Shown: positions 51,503 to 60,870 of the stretch, piece by piece
How the letters are laid out: each line of letters starts with the position of its first letter
How positions within the stretch are numbered: the stretch's first letter is position 1
From: Halobacteriovoraceae bacterium
GTDB taxonomy: Bacteria; Bdellovibrionota; Bacteriovoracia; Bacteriovoracales; Bacteriovoracaceae
Direction of reading: 5' to 3'
Assembly: GCA_002713145.1 (NCBI GenBank)
Contig: PAVS01000016.1
Location: 1-64,000, forward strand
DNA: 64,000 bases
The notes under the pieces: generated by a model
Databases searched by the model: none
Seen by the model: only the letters and a program-made list of their open reading frames with translations
Told to the model about the DNA's origin: nothing
Made by a program: the position numbers and the translations under genes

Positions 51503-52886
51503 GGATCACCTCTTTAGTTTTTAAGATTTCATTTGTTTCCACATTCATAAAATTAACTTGTATGCTGCGTTCACCATCTTCCAAAATAGTCTTTGGAAAT
51601 TGAAAAAAATAATTTACTTTTTTATTATCCTTATCCATCACGATTTTCATTTCATTACTAACAAGTTTTATACCCAGGTCTTTGTATTTACCATCTAATG
51701 CTAAAATAATTTCCTCATCATGATGTCGATAATAGCTAATGCTGATAATAAAGTGATTGACGATAGTATCAGGTGTATTCGACTTGGTAATAACCTGATA
51801 CGGCACGCTACTTCCCCGTAAAAATTGTGCTCTGAATTCTTGTCTTAAATTAACTTGGGTGATGGCAGCAACCAAAACTATAAATAAGAGTGTTAAATAA
51901 ATATAGCTTCTGGTTTGGACACTTCTTGGCTTTCCTTCTAGCTCATTTTCACTGGAGTAGCGAATAAGACCTCGAGGTTTTTTGACTTTGTCCATAATAG
52001 TGTCACAGGCATCAATACATGCAGTACAAGCAATGCATTCCATTTGAAGTCCATCTCTGATATCTATTCCAGTAGGACAGGCTTTAACACACATACTACA
52101 GTTAACGCAATCTCCCTCTTGGGCCCTAGTAATACCGGGATTTCTTCTAGGCTCTCCTCTTTTTTCATCATAGGCCACAATTTTTGAGTTTTCATCCATG
52201 GCAATACTTTGAAAACGGCCATAAGGACAAGCAATAATACAAAACTGTTCACGAAACCACCCAAAGTCAAAGAGAATGATGAAAGTCATCACCAGCATAG
52301 TTATAAATAATCCCATATTTTCAGTAGGTGCTTGGAGACTGATCTCAATAAGGCGATGAGTTCCTACAAAATATCCAAGGCCAGAGTGCACGATATGCAA
52401 AGAAACTAAAATAAAGAGAAACCATTTAACACTTTTCTTAGATAACTTTTCAAAATTCCAGGGCATTTGATGAAGCTTTTCTCTTCTCCTTGCCCCTCCT
52501 TCAACAAAGGCTTCAATTTTTCTAAAAATTCTTTCAATAAAAACAGTTTGAGGACAAGCATAGCCGCACCAAACTCTCCCCCAAACACTTGTGACAAAAC
52601 TTATGAAAAGAATAAAGCCTAATAAAAGAAAAATGAGAAGAGGCCCATCATGCCCATAGAAAGTCGTTCCAAAAAGATAAAATTCCCGCTTGGGAAGATC
52701 TAATAAGATCACTTGCCTACCATTAATATATATCCAAGGAACAATTAAATATATAGCTATTAAAAACCAAGAGGTGTAACTTCTAAGAGTTGCCCAATAG
52801 CCTTTCACTTCAATAGGGTGAACATAGACACGATATCCTTGCTCATCTGTGGTTGAAAGTCTTGACTCAGGCAACTGCTCATTCAT
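51483..52886 (-). CDS. ccoG: Cbb3 oxidase accessory ferredoxin-like protein CcoG
   Basis: 467 residues with about five helices. A first Cys motif lies in WCGYACPQTVF; the two-cluster ferredoxin region has CVNCSMCVKACPTGID and CIACTACIDACD. The C-terminal Ig-like FixG domain follows the last helix. CcoG reduces Cu(II) for oxidase maturation. It begins two bases after ccoP. Confidence 0.95.
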   Translation of the reverse strand: MNEQLPESRLSTTDEQGYRVYVHPIEVKGYWATLRSYTSWFLIAIYLIVPWIYINGRQVILLDLPKREFYLFGTTFYGHDGPLLIFLLLGFILFISFVTSVWGRVWCGYACPQTVFIERIFRKIEAFVEGGARRREKLHQMPWNFEKLSKKSVKWFLFILVSLHIVHSGLGYFVGTHRLIEISLQAPTENMGLFITMLVMTFIILFDFGWFREQFCIIACPYGRFQSIAMDENSKIVAYDEKRGEPRRNPGITRAQEGDCVNCSMCVKACPTGIDIRDGLQMECIACTACIDACDTIMDKVKKPRGLIRYSSENELEGKPRSVQTRSYIYLTLLFIVLVAAITQVNLRQEFRAQFLRGSSVPYQVITKSNTPDTIVNHFIISISYYRHHDEEIILALDGKYKDLGIKLVSNEMKIVMDKDNKKVNYFFQFPKTILEDGERSIQVNFMNVETNEILKTKEVILVGPIK

Positions 52887-52888
52887 AT

Positions 52889-53488
52889 CTATTCAACCTT
52901 TTTGCCTTGGGGCTCTTTACCACCCTCCACATGAGTATTTTTCATCTCTTCTAAAACAGTAAGTACCGCGTAAATGCGCTCTTTACCCAAAGATGTTCCC
53001 CATTCAGGCATTCCTTTATCCACCACACCGTGATAGAGAACTTCATAATTACTTGCCACTGATCCATCTCCATGAATCCAATATTCATCTGTTAAATTAG
53101 GACCAATGCTTCCTCCCCCGTCCGCAAGGTGACAGGCTTTACATTTTCTTTTAAATGTTTTTTTTGCAAGCTTAGCTGTTCCAGGATCTGATTTAACTTT
53201 CTCATATTCCGCAAGTATAAAGCCTCCTTTGCGCTTGAGGTAATCTGCTTGAAGCTCAGAAACCTCGTTCATGTCTTCTTTGAATTCTTCTTGAATAGTT
53301 TTAGCTCCAAAAAAAGTGTGGGCTAGATAGTAAGGTACAGCATAAGCTATTGTTAAATAGAATGTAATGAGCCACCACTTGGGGAGAGGATGATTTAACT
53401 CTTTGATACCATCATATTCATGATCCATAAGAATTTTTTTCTCATCTTCAAAAACTTTCATTTCATCATCTTTTCTATGATCGCTCAT
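52889..53488 (-). CDS. ccoP: CcoP-like subunit III of cbb3 oxidase, mono-heme
   Basis: 199 residues: WWLITFYLTIAYAVPYYLAH membrane helix as in CcoP N-termini, then one cytochrome c domain with CKACH and a Met in KGMPEWG. Canonical CcoP has two heme c domains and about 300 residues; this one has only one. The domain that remains resembles the second, adjacent to GPNLTDEYWIHG. It overlaps ccoQ by four bases. Confidence 0.9.
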   Translation of the reverse strand: MSDHRKDDEMKVFEDEKKILMDHEYDGIKELNHPLPKWWLITFYLTIAYAVPYYLAHTFFGAKTIQEEFKEDMNEVSELQADYLKRKGGFILAEYEKVKSDPGTAKLAKKTFKRKCKACHLADGGGSIGPNLTDEYWIHGDGSVASNYEVLYHGVVDKGMPEWGTSLGKERIYAVLTVLEEMKNTHVEGGKEPQGKKVE

Positions 53489-53655
53489 TTCTTTTCTCCT
53501 TCATCCAAAGGTAACTCGGAGATATGTTGATATCTTTCATCACGTTTTTTATTAAATATATAGAAAACCATGACTGAAAAAATAGTGAAAAACATCAACA
53601 GTACTAAACTTGGCATCCATATTTGACTAAATTTTGATAATACGAGAGATTTCAT
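53485..53655 (-). CDS. ccoQ: CcoQ-like small subunit of cbb3 oxidase
   Basis: 56 residues: one membrane helix ([20 protein letters not shown]) followed by a charged tail ([14 protein letters not shown]), the plan of CcoQ. It fits exactly between its neighbours with ATGA overlaps at both ends. CcoQ stabilises CcoP in the complex. Confidence 0.9.
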   Translation of the reverse strand: MKSLVLSKFSQIWMPSLVLLMFFTIFSVMVFYIFNKKRDERYQHISELPLDEGEKK

Positions 53656-55772
53656 TTCTCACCTCCTAAATCTACCCCTAGCCTTTGAAGGTAAGCGATA
53701 AGAGCTATAATTTGTTTATCTTGCATTTTTTCTTCCACACCAGCATTAGACATATTTTGAGTGATCGATAGTGCTTGTGCTTTAGCATCAGCTACAGAGT
53801 TTTCTATTTGTGCCTCCGTATAAGGAACACCTATGGCCTTAAGCACTTTTAATTTTTTAGGTAATACCTCGTAGCCTGTTTTCTTTTTAAACAACCAAGT
53901 ATACTCTGGCATAAGAGAGCCAGGAGTCACTTTTCTTGGGTCAAGCATATGAAAATAATGCCAAGAGTCCGGGTATTTTCCTCCCACTCTCGCTAGATCA
54001 GGCCCCGTTCTTTTTGAGCCCCACTGAAAGGGGTGATCATATATAGATTCAGTCGCCTCACTGGCCTTTCCATAACGAAGGACATCTGAAGCCATAGGAC
54101 GAATCATTTGAGAGTGACAGTTATAGCAACCCTCTCGAATATAAATATCTCGCCCCGCGACCTCGAGTGCTGTATAGGGTTTTACTTTTTCACTTACCTC
54201 GATAAATTGATTAGATAGAAAAGCCGGTACAAATTCTATTATTGTTCCCACCAAAACAGCAATCGCCGCCAATATACTGAAAATAACAGGCATTCCCTCT
54301 AGTTTTCTGTGTCCACTTTCGTCTTTTGAATCATGTCGTGGGCTCGCTTGATAAACATCTTCAGTTTGTTCTTCTTTTTTAGCAGATTTGATAGTTTTAT
54401 ACATATTGTAGAGCATGATGAGCATACTAGCGAAGACCATCAGCCCACCAATTAACCTCACCCAATACATAGGGACAATTTTATCTACAGTCTCAACAAA
54501 GTTGGGATAGACAAGTTGACCATTTTCATCAATCGCTCTCCACATAAGTCCTTGAGTGATACCGGCCACAAGCATAGAGACGTAGTAGAGAAGAAGCCCA
54601 ATCGTTGCGAGCCAAAATTGATTGGCAGCAAGTTTTTCACTATATAGTTTTGTTTTCCAAATTCTTGGCACTATATAATAAAGCATCCCAGCTGCGAACA
54701 TATAGTTCCAACCGATTCCTCCCCCATGAACATGCCCAATAATCCAATCAGTATAATGTCCTAAAGAGTTTATAGATTTTATAGAGAGGAGTGGCCCTTC
54801 AAATGTCGACATTCCGTAAAAAGTGAGAGCAGTTACAAAGTATTTTAGCATTGCTTCTTTTCTCACTCTATTCCATGCGCCTCTTAATGTAAGTAGACCA
54901 TTGATCATCCCTCCCCAAGAAGGTGCCCAGAGCATGATAGAAAAAACCATCCCTAGGGTTTGCGCCCATTCAGGAAGCGCGGTATATAAAAGATGATGTG
55001 GCCCTGCCCAAATATAAATAAAAATCAATGACCAAAAGTGAACGATAGAAAGTCTGTAGCTATAAACCGGACGATTAATAGCTTTAGGGACATAATAATA
55101 CATTAGCCCAAGGACCGGTGTGGTTAAAAAGAATGCCACCGCATTATGCCCGTACCACCACTGCACCATTGCGTCCTGGACACCAGCGTAGACAGGATAA
55201 CTTTTCATAAAGCTTACAGGGAGCTCGATGGAGTTTACGATATGAAGTAAAGCTACTGTCACGACGGCTGAGATATAAAACCAAATTGATACGTATATAT
55301 GCTTTTCTCTTCTTTTGATAATTGTTCCAAAAAAGTTCACAGCAAAGACCACCCATACCACTGTGATAAGAATATCTATAGGCCATTCCAACTCAGCATA
55401 TTCTTTCCCAGAAGTATACCCTAGTGGAAGGGTGATCGCGGCTAGCACGATAACAAGTTGCCACCCCCAAAAATGTATATTGGCCAAAAGGTCGCTATAC
55501 ACCCTGGCTTTACACAGCCTTTGCAATGAATGATAGATCCCGCAGAAAATACTATTTCCTACAAATGCAAAAATAACGGCATTGGTATGGAGAGGCCTTA
55601 GTCTGCCGAAGGTAAGCCATTCTAATCCAAAGTTCATCTTCCAATGGGCAAGTTGAGCGGCAAGCAATACTCCCACTAACATCCCCACTGCACCCCAAAG
55701 TGTTGTAGCAATTGCGAATTTTTTTACAATTCCATCATTGTAAGAAAAACTCTCAAGTTTGTGATCGTTCAT
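53652..55772 (-). CDS. ccoNO: Fused CcoN-CcoO, subunits I and II of cbb3 oxidase
   Basis: 706 residues. The first 470 are CcoN with about 12 helices, low-spin heme His in [12 protein letters not shown], CuB site [16 protein letters not shown] and [11 protein letters not shown], and heme b3 region [13 protein letters not shown] linker and one helix lead to CcoO, a mono-heme cytochrome c with CYNCHSQ and MPEYTW. It reduces oxygen with high affinity while pumping protons. Such fusions occur in some lineages. Confidence 0.95.
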   Translation of the reverse strand: MNDHKLESFSYNDGIVKKFAIATTLWGAVGMLVGVLLAAQLAHWKMNFGLEWLTFGRLRPLHTNAVIFAFVGNSIFCGIYHSLQRLCKARVYSDLLANIHFWGWQLVIVLAAITLPLGYTSGKEYAELEWPIDILITVVWVVFAVNFFGTIIKRREKHIYVSIWFYISAVVTVALLHIVNSIELPVSFMKSYPVYAGVQDAMVQWWYGHNAVAFFLTTPVLGLMYYYVPKAINRPVYSYRLSIVHFWSLIFIYIWAGPHHLLYTALPEWAQTLGMVFSIMLWAPSWGGMINGLLTLRGAWNRVRKEAMLKYFVTALTFYGMSTFEGPLLSIKSINSLGHYTDWIIGHVHGGGIGWNYMFAAGMLYYIVPRIWKTKLYSEKLAANQFWLATIGLLLYYVSMLVAGITQGLMWRAIDENGQLVYPNFVETVDKIVPMYWVRLIGGLMVFASMLIMLYNMYKTIKSAKKEEQTEDVYQASPRHDSKDESGHRKLEGMPVIFSILAAIAVLVGTIIEFVPAFLSNQFIEVSEKVKPYTALEVAGRDIYIREGCYNCHSQMIRPMASDVLRYGKASEATESIYDHPFQWGSKRTGPDLARVGGKYPDSWHYFHMLDPRKVTPGSLMPEYTWLFKKKTGYEVLPKKLKVLKAIGVPYTEAQIENSVADAKAQALSITQNMSNAGVEEKMQDKQIIALIAYLQRLGVDLGGEK

Positions 55773-55938
55773 TTTCTTCCTTTCTTCTTTTTTTTATTTT
55801 TAATTTATCTTCAAATAAAATTTTATGTGCAGGGGTTTCAAGATCATCGTATTGTCCCTTCTTTACAGCATAGATAAATGAGAGCAAGAAAAATCCAGCT
55901 ATGACTAAGGCAAATGGGACAATAAGAATAATCACTTC
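55753..55938 (-). CDS. ccoS: CcoS-like oxidase maturation protein
   Basis: 61 residues from ATG 55938: [20 protein letters not shown], one helix, then [17 protein letters not shown], the CcoS signature, and a very basic tail. An in-frame ATG at 55983 would add 15 residues, but the predicted transcript start lies near it. It overlaps ccoNO by 20 bases. CcoS is needed for cofactor insertion. Confidence 0.88.
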   Translation of the reverse strand, partial: EVIILIVPFALVIAGFFLLSFIYAVKKGQYDDLETPAHKILFEDKLKIKKRRKEENERSQT

Positions 55939-56018
55939 CATAAGATAATCATAACTTTTCTTAAGTTTATTAATATGAGTCATATCAACGAAACTTAAGA
56001 AAATTCAGTCATAAAATA

Positions 56019-56030
56019 TGATTTAAATCA
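56019..56030. promoter_or_regulatory. FNR/CRP-type box before ccoS
   Basis: TGATTTAAATCA inside the palindrome ATGATTTAAATCAT, at the 3' end of ccoI, 36 bp or more upstream of ccoS-ccoNOQP. Confidence 0.7.
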
Positions 56031-58404
56031 TGTTTAGCGAGAGGGTCTTTTTAAGACGATAGAAGAAAAATAGGGTCATCCCCAAGACTGTTAATGAACT
56101 AAGCGGCATTAAGATCGCGGCAATAAGCGGAGAGGCTATTCCCACAAATGTAAGATAAACGCCTACAATATTATAAAGCAGTGAAAAGAGAATATTAAAG
56201 TAGATAAGATAAATAACAAGTCTTGTCCCGCGAAAGAGATGATAAAGATATTCCACCCCTCGTTTTGACATATAAACATCAGCAGCTTGAAGACTTATAT
56301 CAGCACTTCCTCCAACAGCAATACCTACATAAGCGTTTTTGAGGGCCATAGCATCATTAATACCGTCTCCAACCATAATACTCTGGGCATGTTTTTTTAC
56401 AATCTCATTTTTTTCTTCAGGTTTTTTATCCGCAAAAACCTCATTACTTGGAACTCCCAAAAGACCTGCCACCCAACTGGCGTTTGTCAATTTATCGCCG
56501 GTGAGAATAGCAGGCTTAAGCTCTATTTTTTTGAGATAATCAATAACATGTAAGGCCTTGGGTCGAATTTCATCTTTTAAATCAAGAGTGTGTATTAAGT
56601 TACCATTTTTAATGAAGTCAACTTTATGGCCATAAGCGTTTTCTGCAACAATCTGAGAAGACTGAATTTGATAATGATCATTACCATAGCTTCCACTTAC
56701 CCCCACACCTGCAATCTCTTGAAAGTCTGTGATTTCTATCTCGGAGATATTGAACCGTTCCAAATGTCTTATCAAGGACTTTGCTATCGGATGATGACTT
56801 CTTTTTTCTAAAGAATATAAGACTGCTAGAGTTTTGGGTGAGAGTTTTCCTAAATCACTAAAAACCGTAAACTCCCCGGTTGTGAGAGTACCCGTCTTAT
56901 CTAAAAAAATCTTATTTGCATTGATTATATTTTCAAAGGTTGCTTCTCCTCTAATATAAATGCCTTCTTTAGCAAAAGATGAAATTCCCATAATAAAAGC
57001 AAGAGGAATAGTGAGACCCAAGGCACAGGGGCAAGTGATCACTAATAAAGTGAGAGATCGTTCAAAAGCGACAATAATATTTTCAGTTATCAAAAAATAA
57101 ACAAAGAAAAATGAGCCTATCAACAGAGAAGCAAACACAAAGTTTTGCGCCAATTTTCTGGCAAACTGAGAGGTTGCACTTTGCTCTTGTCCACCTTTAA
57201 TTTCGTTGAGTATGTGAGCGATACGGCTCTCTGAATAAGTTTTCTCTACAATAATTTCAAGATTTCCAGTCACATTTTCCGCGCCGGTAAAAACGGGATC
57301 TCCGCTTTTAACAATTTCTGGTAGGCTTTCTCCTGTTAGTAAGGAGTTATTTACTGAAGACTCACCTTTTACAATAATACCATCAGCAGGGACAAGCTCT
57401 CCGGGCAAAACGAGAACGCGATCCCCTTTGAGCAGATATTTGATTAAAACTTCTTGAAAGTCACCGTGTTCATTTAGCTTTCTAGCAGACCTTGCTTGAA
57501 AAAGATTCATAAGATCTTGAGATTGAATTGTCTTTTGTTGAACTTTTTTGAGTAGATAGCGTGAAGTTGAGAGTAAAAAAACTAAAATAGCTAGAGTATC
57601 AAAGTAAATGACATCCATATCATTAATGAGTCCAAGCACCCCCATTACAAAACCAGCAATTAAAGCAATTGAGATAGGGATATCAATAGATAAGTTTCTT
57701 GATCGAAGAGATGCTAAAGCAGATTTATACAAGGGATAAGCACTATAACTCAAAACCGGAAGAGAGCATAAAAAAGAGAAAAAATTGAAATATTTGGCAA
57801 ATCCACCAGTTGCTCCTGCATAAATAGCAAAGCTATAAAGCATAATATTCCCCGCACAAGCAAATGCAACACCTATACGTAGTAGATCTTTTCTATCCTC
57901 TTTGAGAGCAAAGGCTTGTTCCTGTTGATCATTTAAAACAGGGTGAGGAATATAACCTAAAAACTGAATCAAACTTGCTATTTTTGAGAGGTCAACACCA
58001 TCATACACGACCGTTAAAGTGTTTGTGGCCAGATTTATTTTCGAGCTTAATATACCATCATTGAACTCAGGGAGTTTTTCTAATAGCCATATACAAGCGG
58101 TGCAATGAATCCCTTCGATAAAAAACTTAAACTCTTGCATACCTTCGTGAGAATGAGTAAACTCAGCTTGAAACTCTCTCCCATCAAGATAAGCAAAACT
58201 CTCGCTTTTAAAATCAACAGGTCTTAAATCTCTATTATCTTTGAAGGTATAATATTCTTGAAGATCATTCTTTTTTAAGATCTCATAGACTCTTAAGCAG
58301 CCGGTACAACAGAAATGCTTGATTTCCTGCCCCACCCCTAAACTGAAGGGATGTTGAATAGGATTATAACAATGATCACAATTAATAATATGCTCCGGTT
58401 TCAA
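56023..58404 (-). CDS. ccoI: Copper-translocating P-type ATPase, CcoI/FixI
   Basis: 793 residues. N-terminal Cys cluster (CDHC and CCTGC), HMA domain with GIHCTACIWLL, CPC metal site in TCPCALGLT, DKTGTLTTG, HHPIAKS and GDGINDAMAL. CopA2/FixI pumps export copper for cbb3 oxidase assembly. The start appears to be TTG at 58404; no ATG is possible in frame downstream of the preceding stop. First gene of the oxidase block. Confidence 0.95.
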   Translation of the reverse strand: MKPEHIINCDHCYNPIQHPFSLGVGQEIKHFCCTGCLRVYEILKKNDLQEYYTFKDNRDLRPVDFKSESFAYLDGREFQAEFTHSHEGMQEFKFFIEGIHCTACIWLLEKLPEFNDGILSSKINLATNTLTVVYDGVDLSKIASLIQFLGYIPHPVLNDQQEQAFALKEDRKDLLRIGVAFACAGNIMLYSFAIYAGATGGFAKYFNFFSFLCSLPVLSYSAYPLYKSALASLRSRNLSIDIPISIALIAGFVMGVLGLINDMDVIYFDTLAILVFLLSTSRYLLKKVQQKTIQSQDLMNLFQARSARKLNEHGDFQEVLIKYLLKGDRVLVLPGELVPADGIIVKGESSVNNSLLTGESLPEIVKSGDPVFTGAENVTGNLEIIVEKTYSESRIAHILNEIKGGQEQSATSQFARKLAQNFVFASLLIGSFFFVYFLITENIIVAFERSLTLLVITCPCALGLTIPLAFIMGISSFAKEGIYIRGEATFENIINANKIFLDKTGTLTTGEFTVFSDLGKLSPKTLAVLYSLEKRSHHPIAKSLIRHLERFNISEIEITDFQEIAGVGVSGSYGNDHYQIQSSQIVAENAYGHKVDFIKNGNLIHTLDLKDEIRPKALHVIDYLKKIELKPAILTGDKLTNASWVAGLLGVPSNEVFADKKPEEKNEIVKKHAQSIMVGDGINDAMALKNAYVGIAVGGSADISLQAADVYMSKRGVEYLYHLFRGTRLVIYLIYFNILFSLLYNIVGVYLTFVGIASPLIAAILMPLSSLTVLGMTLFFFYRLKKTLSLNMI

Positions 58405-58443
58405 ATCAATACATTATAATTCTATATTTGGTTATAAAAAACA

Positions 58444-58455
58444 TGATTCAAATCA
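58444..58455. promoter_or_regulatory. FNR/CRP-type box between ccoI and the CBS gene
   Basis: TGATTCAAATCA. For ccoI a TATAAT (58418-58413, minus) lies 34 bp from its centre, near class II geometry. For the CBS gene TATAAT is at 58502-58507, 55 bp away. Confidence 0.7.
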
Positions 58456-58526
58456 TAATGAGAGCTCAAATAGATCATTTTCTTATTCTCACCTACCTCG
58501 TTATAATTAAAGAAAAAGGAGTTTTT

Positions 58527-58934
58527 ATGAGTACTTTTATACCCATTGATGAATACACTAGCCCGATAGAAGTGGTGTTTAAACAAGATACCCCGCTCAT
58601 TGAAATTGAAAAATTCTTTGCTCAAGGAAATTATCGCCATGCCCCCATCGTTCATGACGGCAAGCCGGTAGGCCTTGTGTCTCAAAGAGATCTCTATCGA
58701 GCTTATGCCACCAATAAAGAAGGTACTAAAGTCGCCAGTGATGTTATGGTAGAAGATCCACTCTGTGTTGCTCTGGGAACAGGACTAGATACAGTGGCTT
58801 TTAAAATGGCAGAGAAAAAGATTGGCTCAGTTTTAGTGGTTGATCAAGAAGGTAGGCTTGATGGAATCTTTACAAGTATAGATGGCTTTAATGCCTTAAT
58901 AGAAATTTTAAGAGAACAAATGAAGGAGTTTTAA
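58527..58934 (+). CDS. CBS-domain pair protein
   Basis: 135 residues, two CBS motifs: ANYRHAPIVHDGKPVGLVS-type strand (seen as NYRHAPIVHDGKPVGLVSQR) and IGSVLVVDQEGRLDGIFTS. AAAAAGGAG precedes ATG 58527. CBS pairs bind adenine nucleotides and sense energy state. Its stop overlaps the start of the hibernation factor (TAATG), so the two are coupled. Confidence 0.88.
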   Translation: MSTFIPIDEYTSPIEVVFKQDTPLIEIEKFFAQGNYRHAPIVHDGKPVGLVSQRDLYRAYATNKEGTKVASDVMVEDPLCVALGTGLDTVAFKMAEKKIGSVLVVDQEGRLDGIFTSIDGFNALIEILREQMKEF

Positions 58935-59209
58935 TGAATTTAAATTTATCATTTCGCCATATTGATCCTACAGAAGCTATCAAAGACAAAATTGAGCAAA
59001 AAGCACAACACTTAACAAAACTCATCCCAAATCATGCATCGATTGACTGGACTTGCAGTGTTGAGGGCAATATCCATAAAAGTGATGTCCTCGTTCATGC
59101 CCACGGAAATCGTTACCATGCTCATGCCGTTGATGATAATCTCTACAAAACTTTTGATAAGATCATTACTAAACTCGAATCTCAAATATACAAACAACAA
59201 AAAGCCTGA
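58934..59209 (+). CDS. hpf: Short ribosome hibernation-promoting factor
   Basis: 91 residues with the beta-alpha-beta-beta-beta-alpha HPF/RaiA pattern: LNLSFRHIDPTEAIKDKIEQ, later KSDVLVHAHGNRYHAHAVDD and LYKTFDKIITKLESQI. This is the short form lacking the dimerisation tail, so it resembles RaiA/HPF-short. Translationally coupled to the CBS protein and possibly induced at low oxygen by the shared box. Confidence 0.88.
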   Translation: MNLNLSFRHIDPTEAIKDKIEQKAQHLTKLIPNHASIDWTCSVEGNIHKSDVLVHAHGNRYHAHAVDDNLYKTFDKIITKLESQIYKQQKA

Positions 59210-59224
59210 CACTCTGTCAGGCTT
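59202..59224. terminator. Terminator hairpin after hpf
   Basis: AAGCCTGACA pairs with TGTCAGGCTT around CTC. The following sequence is only moderately T-rich, and the A-rich left flank could serve the convergent gene at 59246. Confidence 0.8.
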
Positions 59225-59245
59225 CTCATTTATAGATAATATTTT

Positions 59246-59941
59246 TTACTCAAGCACTATTAATTGATTTACCGATCTTCCTTGCATGGTTCTGACATGG
59301 AGTAAGAGCCTACTTACTTCAAGACTTTCAGGCACTTCCCATTCATAAGTGAAAGGTATCAGCTTTTTAGGACAAAACTCTCTCACTTGCTTCATTATAG
59401 GAAGAACTGAAAAAACGTTCTTCTTATTATGTTGATACTCTATTCTATCTAACTCAAGACAGTCACTTGGATTGTAACCCTTTATAAGAACTTTTCTTGT
59501 TCCTTTCACTAACTCCACGTGGCTAGCATTTGCATACATAAATTCATCAATATTTTGAGTCGAACTATGTGAGATCGAAATTTGAGTCTTTTTCTCCCAT
59601 TGAGAGTTTGAGTTGATTTTAAGATTGTGAAGCTTTGCTTTGAGAATCCCTAAATCTACAGAAAGTGTAAAAGGTACAATGACTTCAGGACAAAAAGGAT
59701 TGGATTCATGATAATGTAGGGATGTGACTTCAATCTCAATTTTATTTTCCTTTTTTTTAACCACACTTTTAGGAGACTTATGACATAAATTTGGCAAAAA
59801 ACCTGAAATAATCACTTCAGTTGAGTCATTATCGTCAAACCCATTGGGTACAAAAACATCATCCACCGGCACCATTTTCTCAATAGGTGTACCCGCAAAT
59901 AAATGACCTGAAATAAGTAATGTAAATAAAAGTTTAATCAT
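59246..59941 (-). CDS. Exported protein of unknown function
   Basis: 231 residues with a signal peptide (SGHLFAG). Two related halves each have a Cys and PF-rich strands: SNPFCPEVIVPFTLSVDLG and REFCPKKLIPFTYEWEVP. They point to an internal duplication of an Ig-like domain with a disulfide. No family is recognised. A TGAT-N4-ATCA box lies 87 bp upstream. Confidence 0.65.
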   Translation of the reverse strand: MIKLLFTLLISGHLFAGTPIEKMVPVDDVFVPNGFDDNDSTEVIISGFLPNLCHKSPKSVVKKKENKIEIEVTSLHYHESNPFCPEVIVPFTLSVDLGILKAKLHNLKINSNSQWEKKTQISISHSSTQNIDEFMYANASHVELVKGTRKVLIKGYNPSDCLELDRIEYQHNKKNVFSVLPIMKQVREFCPKKLIPFTYEWEVPESLEVSRLLLHVRTMQGRSVNQLIVLE

Positions 59942-60022
59942 AATCCCTCCGTATAAGTTGATATTTTATCCACTTTAGGAAGGATGCTTTGCTTTAGTTA
60001 TGCTTTATCACAGAATTAAATA

Positions 60023-60034
60023 TGATTTATATCA
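60023..60034. promoter_or_regulatory. FNR/CRP-type box
   Basis: TGATTTATATCA, between the genes at 59246 and 60062; both read leftward, so the gene at 59246 is the only sensible target. Confidence 0.5.
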
Positions 60035-60061
60035 GTATTAAGGTATTTTCACCGCTACCAA

Positions 60062-60555
60062 TTATGTTGCCGGAATCTTCGCTCGCAATATTTCTTCATT
60101 TCTTTTCTTTGGTAGTTTAGCTTTATCAACATTTGGACCCAAAATATAGCGAGCGCTATTGGCATCATAGAGTTTTTGACTTGAAACAGATTCTCCATTT
60201 TGATCTATCAAATTATGACAATCAAAAACGAAGCTTCTATTTTTAGTTTCGAGATAGTATTTATTGTTGATATCGTTATATTCATGAGCGATAAGTTCTT
60301 CTGGTGTGTATCTAAAAACCTTGGCCCGAATGGAGAATTTTAGTTTGATCTCAATAAAATCTTCTGCAAATTTTAAAAACTTATGGGATTTGCTTCTTTA
60401 CTCAAATAAAGTAGTGATAACGTTAAACTTACGGGAACCACCAGCAGTAGGTAAACAGAGGGAAGAAAAAAGAACGTGAATCCGACAGCAGCTACAAATG
60501 CCATGAGAGCAAAAAAATTCTTTAAAACAGGTTTTTCGACCTTATAAGTATCCAT
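60062..60555 (-). pseudogene. Frameshifted paralogue of the island protein at 44799
   Basis: The first frame (60555 to 60373) has two membrane helices and stops after LSKEANPISF. The second frame continues from there as KFAEDFIEIKLKFS, then ELIAHEYNDINNKYYLETKN, and ends at 60062. One extra T in the T5 run (A at 60375-60379) would join them. The joined protein of about 164 residues matches 44799-45284. It begins three bases after the small gene upstream. Confidence 0.7.
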
Positions 60556-60558
60556 CGC

Positions 60559-60753
60559 TTAGAGATTAAAATAAAGGATTCCAAGCACCACAAAAAAAGC
60601 AATAATGATGGCACTCATAATCGCTATTCTCGTTTTGCCACCTTTGCGCATCTGACTGTAGCGTGAATACTTCTCATTATCACGATCAGTATAGCTGGGA
60701 TAACCAGGGTCAGCTGTGAAGTCATTTCTAGATGTATTGATTGTTTTTCCCAT
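60559..60753 (-). CDS. Small single-helix membrane protein
   Basis: 64 residues: a polar, Tyr/Arg-rich N-terminus (GYPSYTDRDNEKYSRYSQMR) and one C-terminal helix (IAIMSAIIIAFFVVLGILYF). GGAGG stands before the ATG. Probably co-transcribed with the frameshifted gene. Function unknown. Confidence 0.65.
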   Translation of the reverse strand: MGKTINTSRNDFTADPGYPSYTDRDNEKYSRYSQMRKGGKTRIAIMSAIIIAFFVVLGILYFNL

Positions 60754-60870
60754 AAAAAACCTCCTATAGAGAGGTTAACTAGTTTTTGAAAGACAGTGGT
60801 CTTTTAGATGAGAATTGTATGTAAAGACTTGTTAACAAGTGGTTACAAAGATGCTTCTTTCTAGGTTTTA

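Noticed and set aside
60053-60064. Second attachment site (CGCTACCAATTA, 12 of 12 with the att end)
   Set aside because: No tRNA stem or further att sequence extends on the left, and nothing nearby looks like an island end. Chance or distant relic.
60001-60066. tRNA remnant before 60062
   Set aside because: Only the ACCA-like end resembles a tRNA; no T-arm or anticodon arm can be folded.
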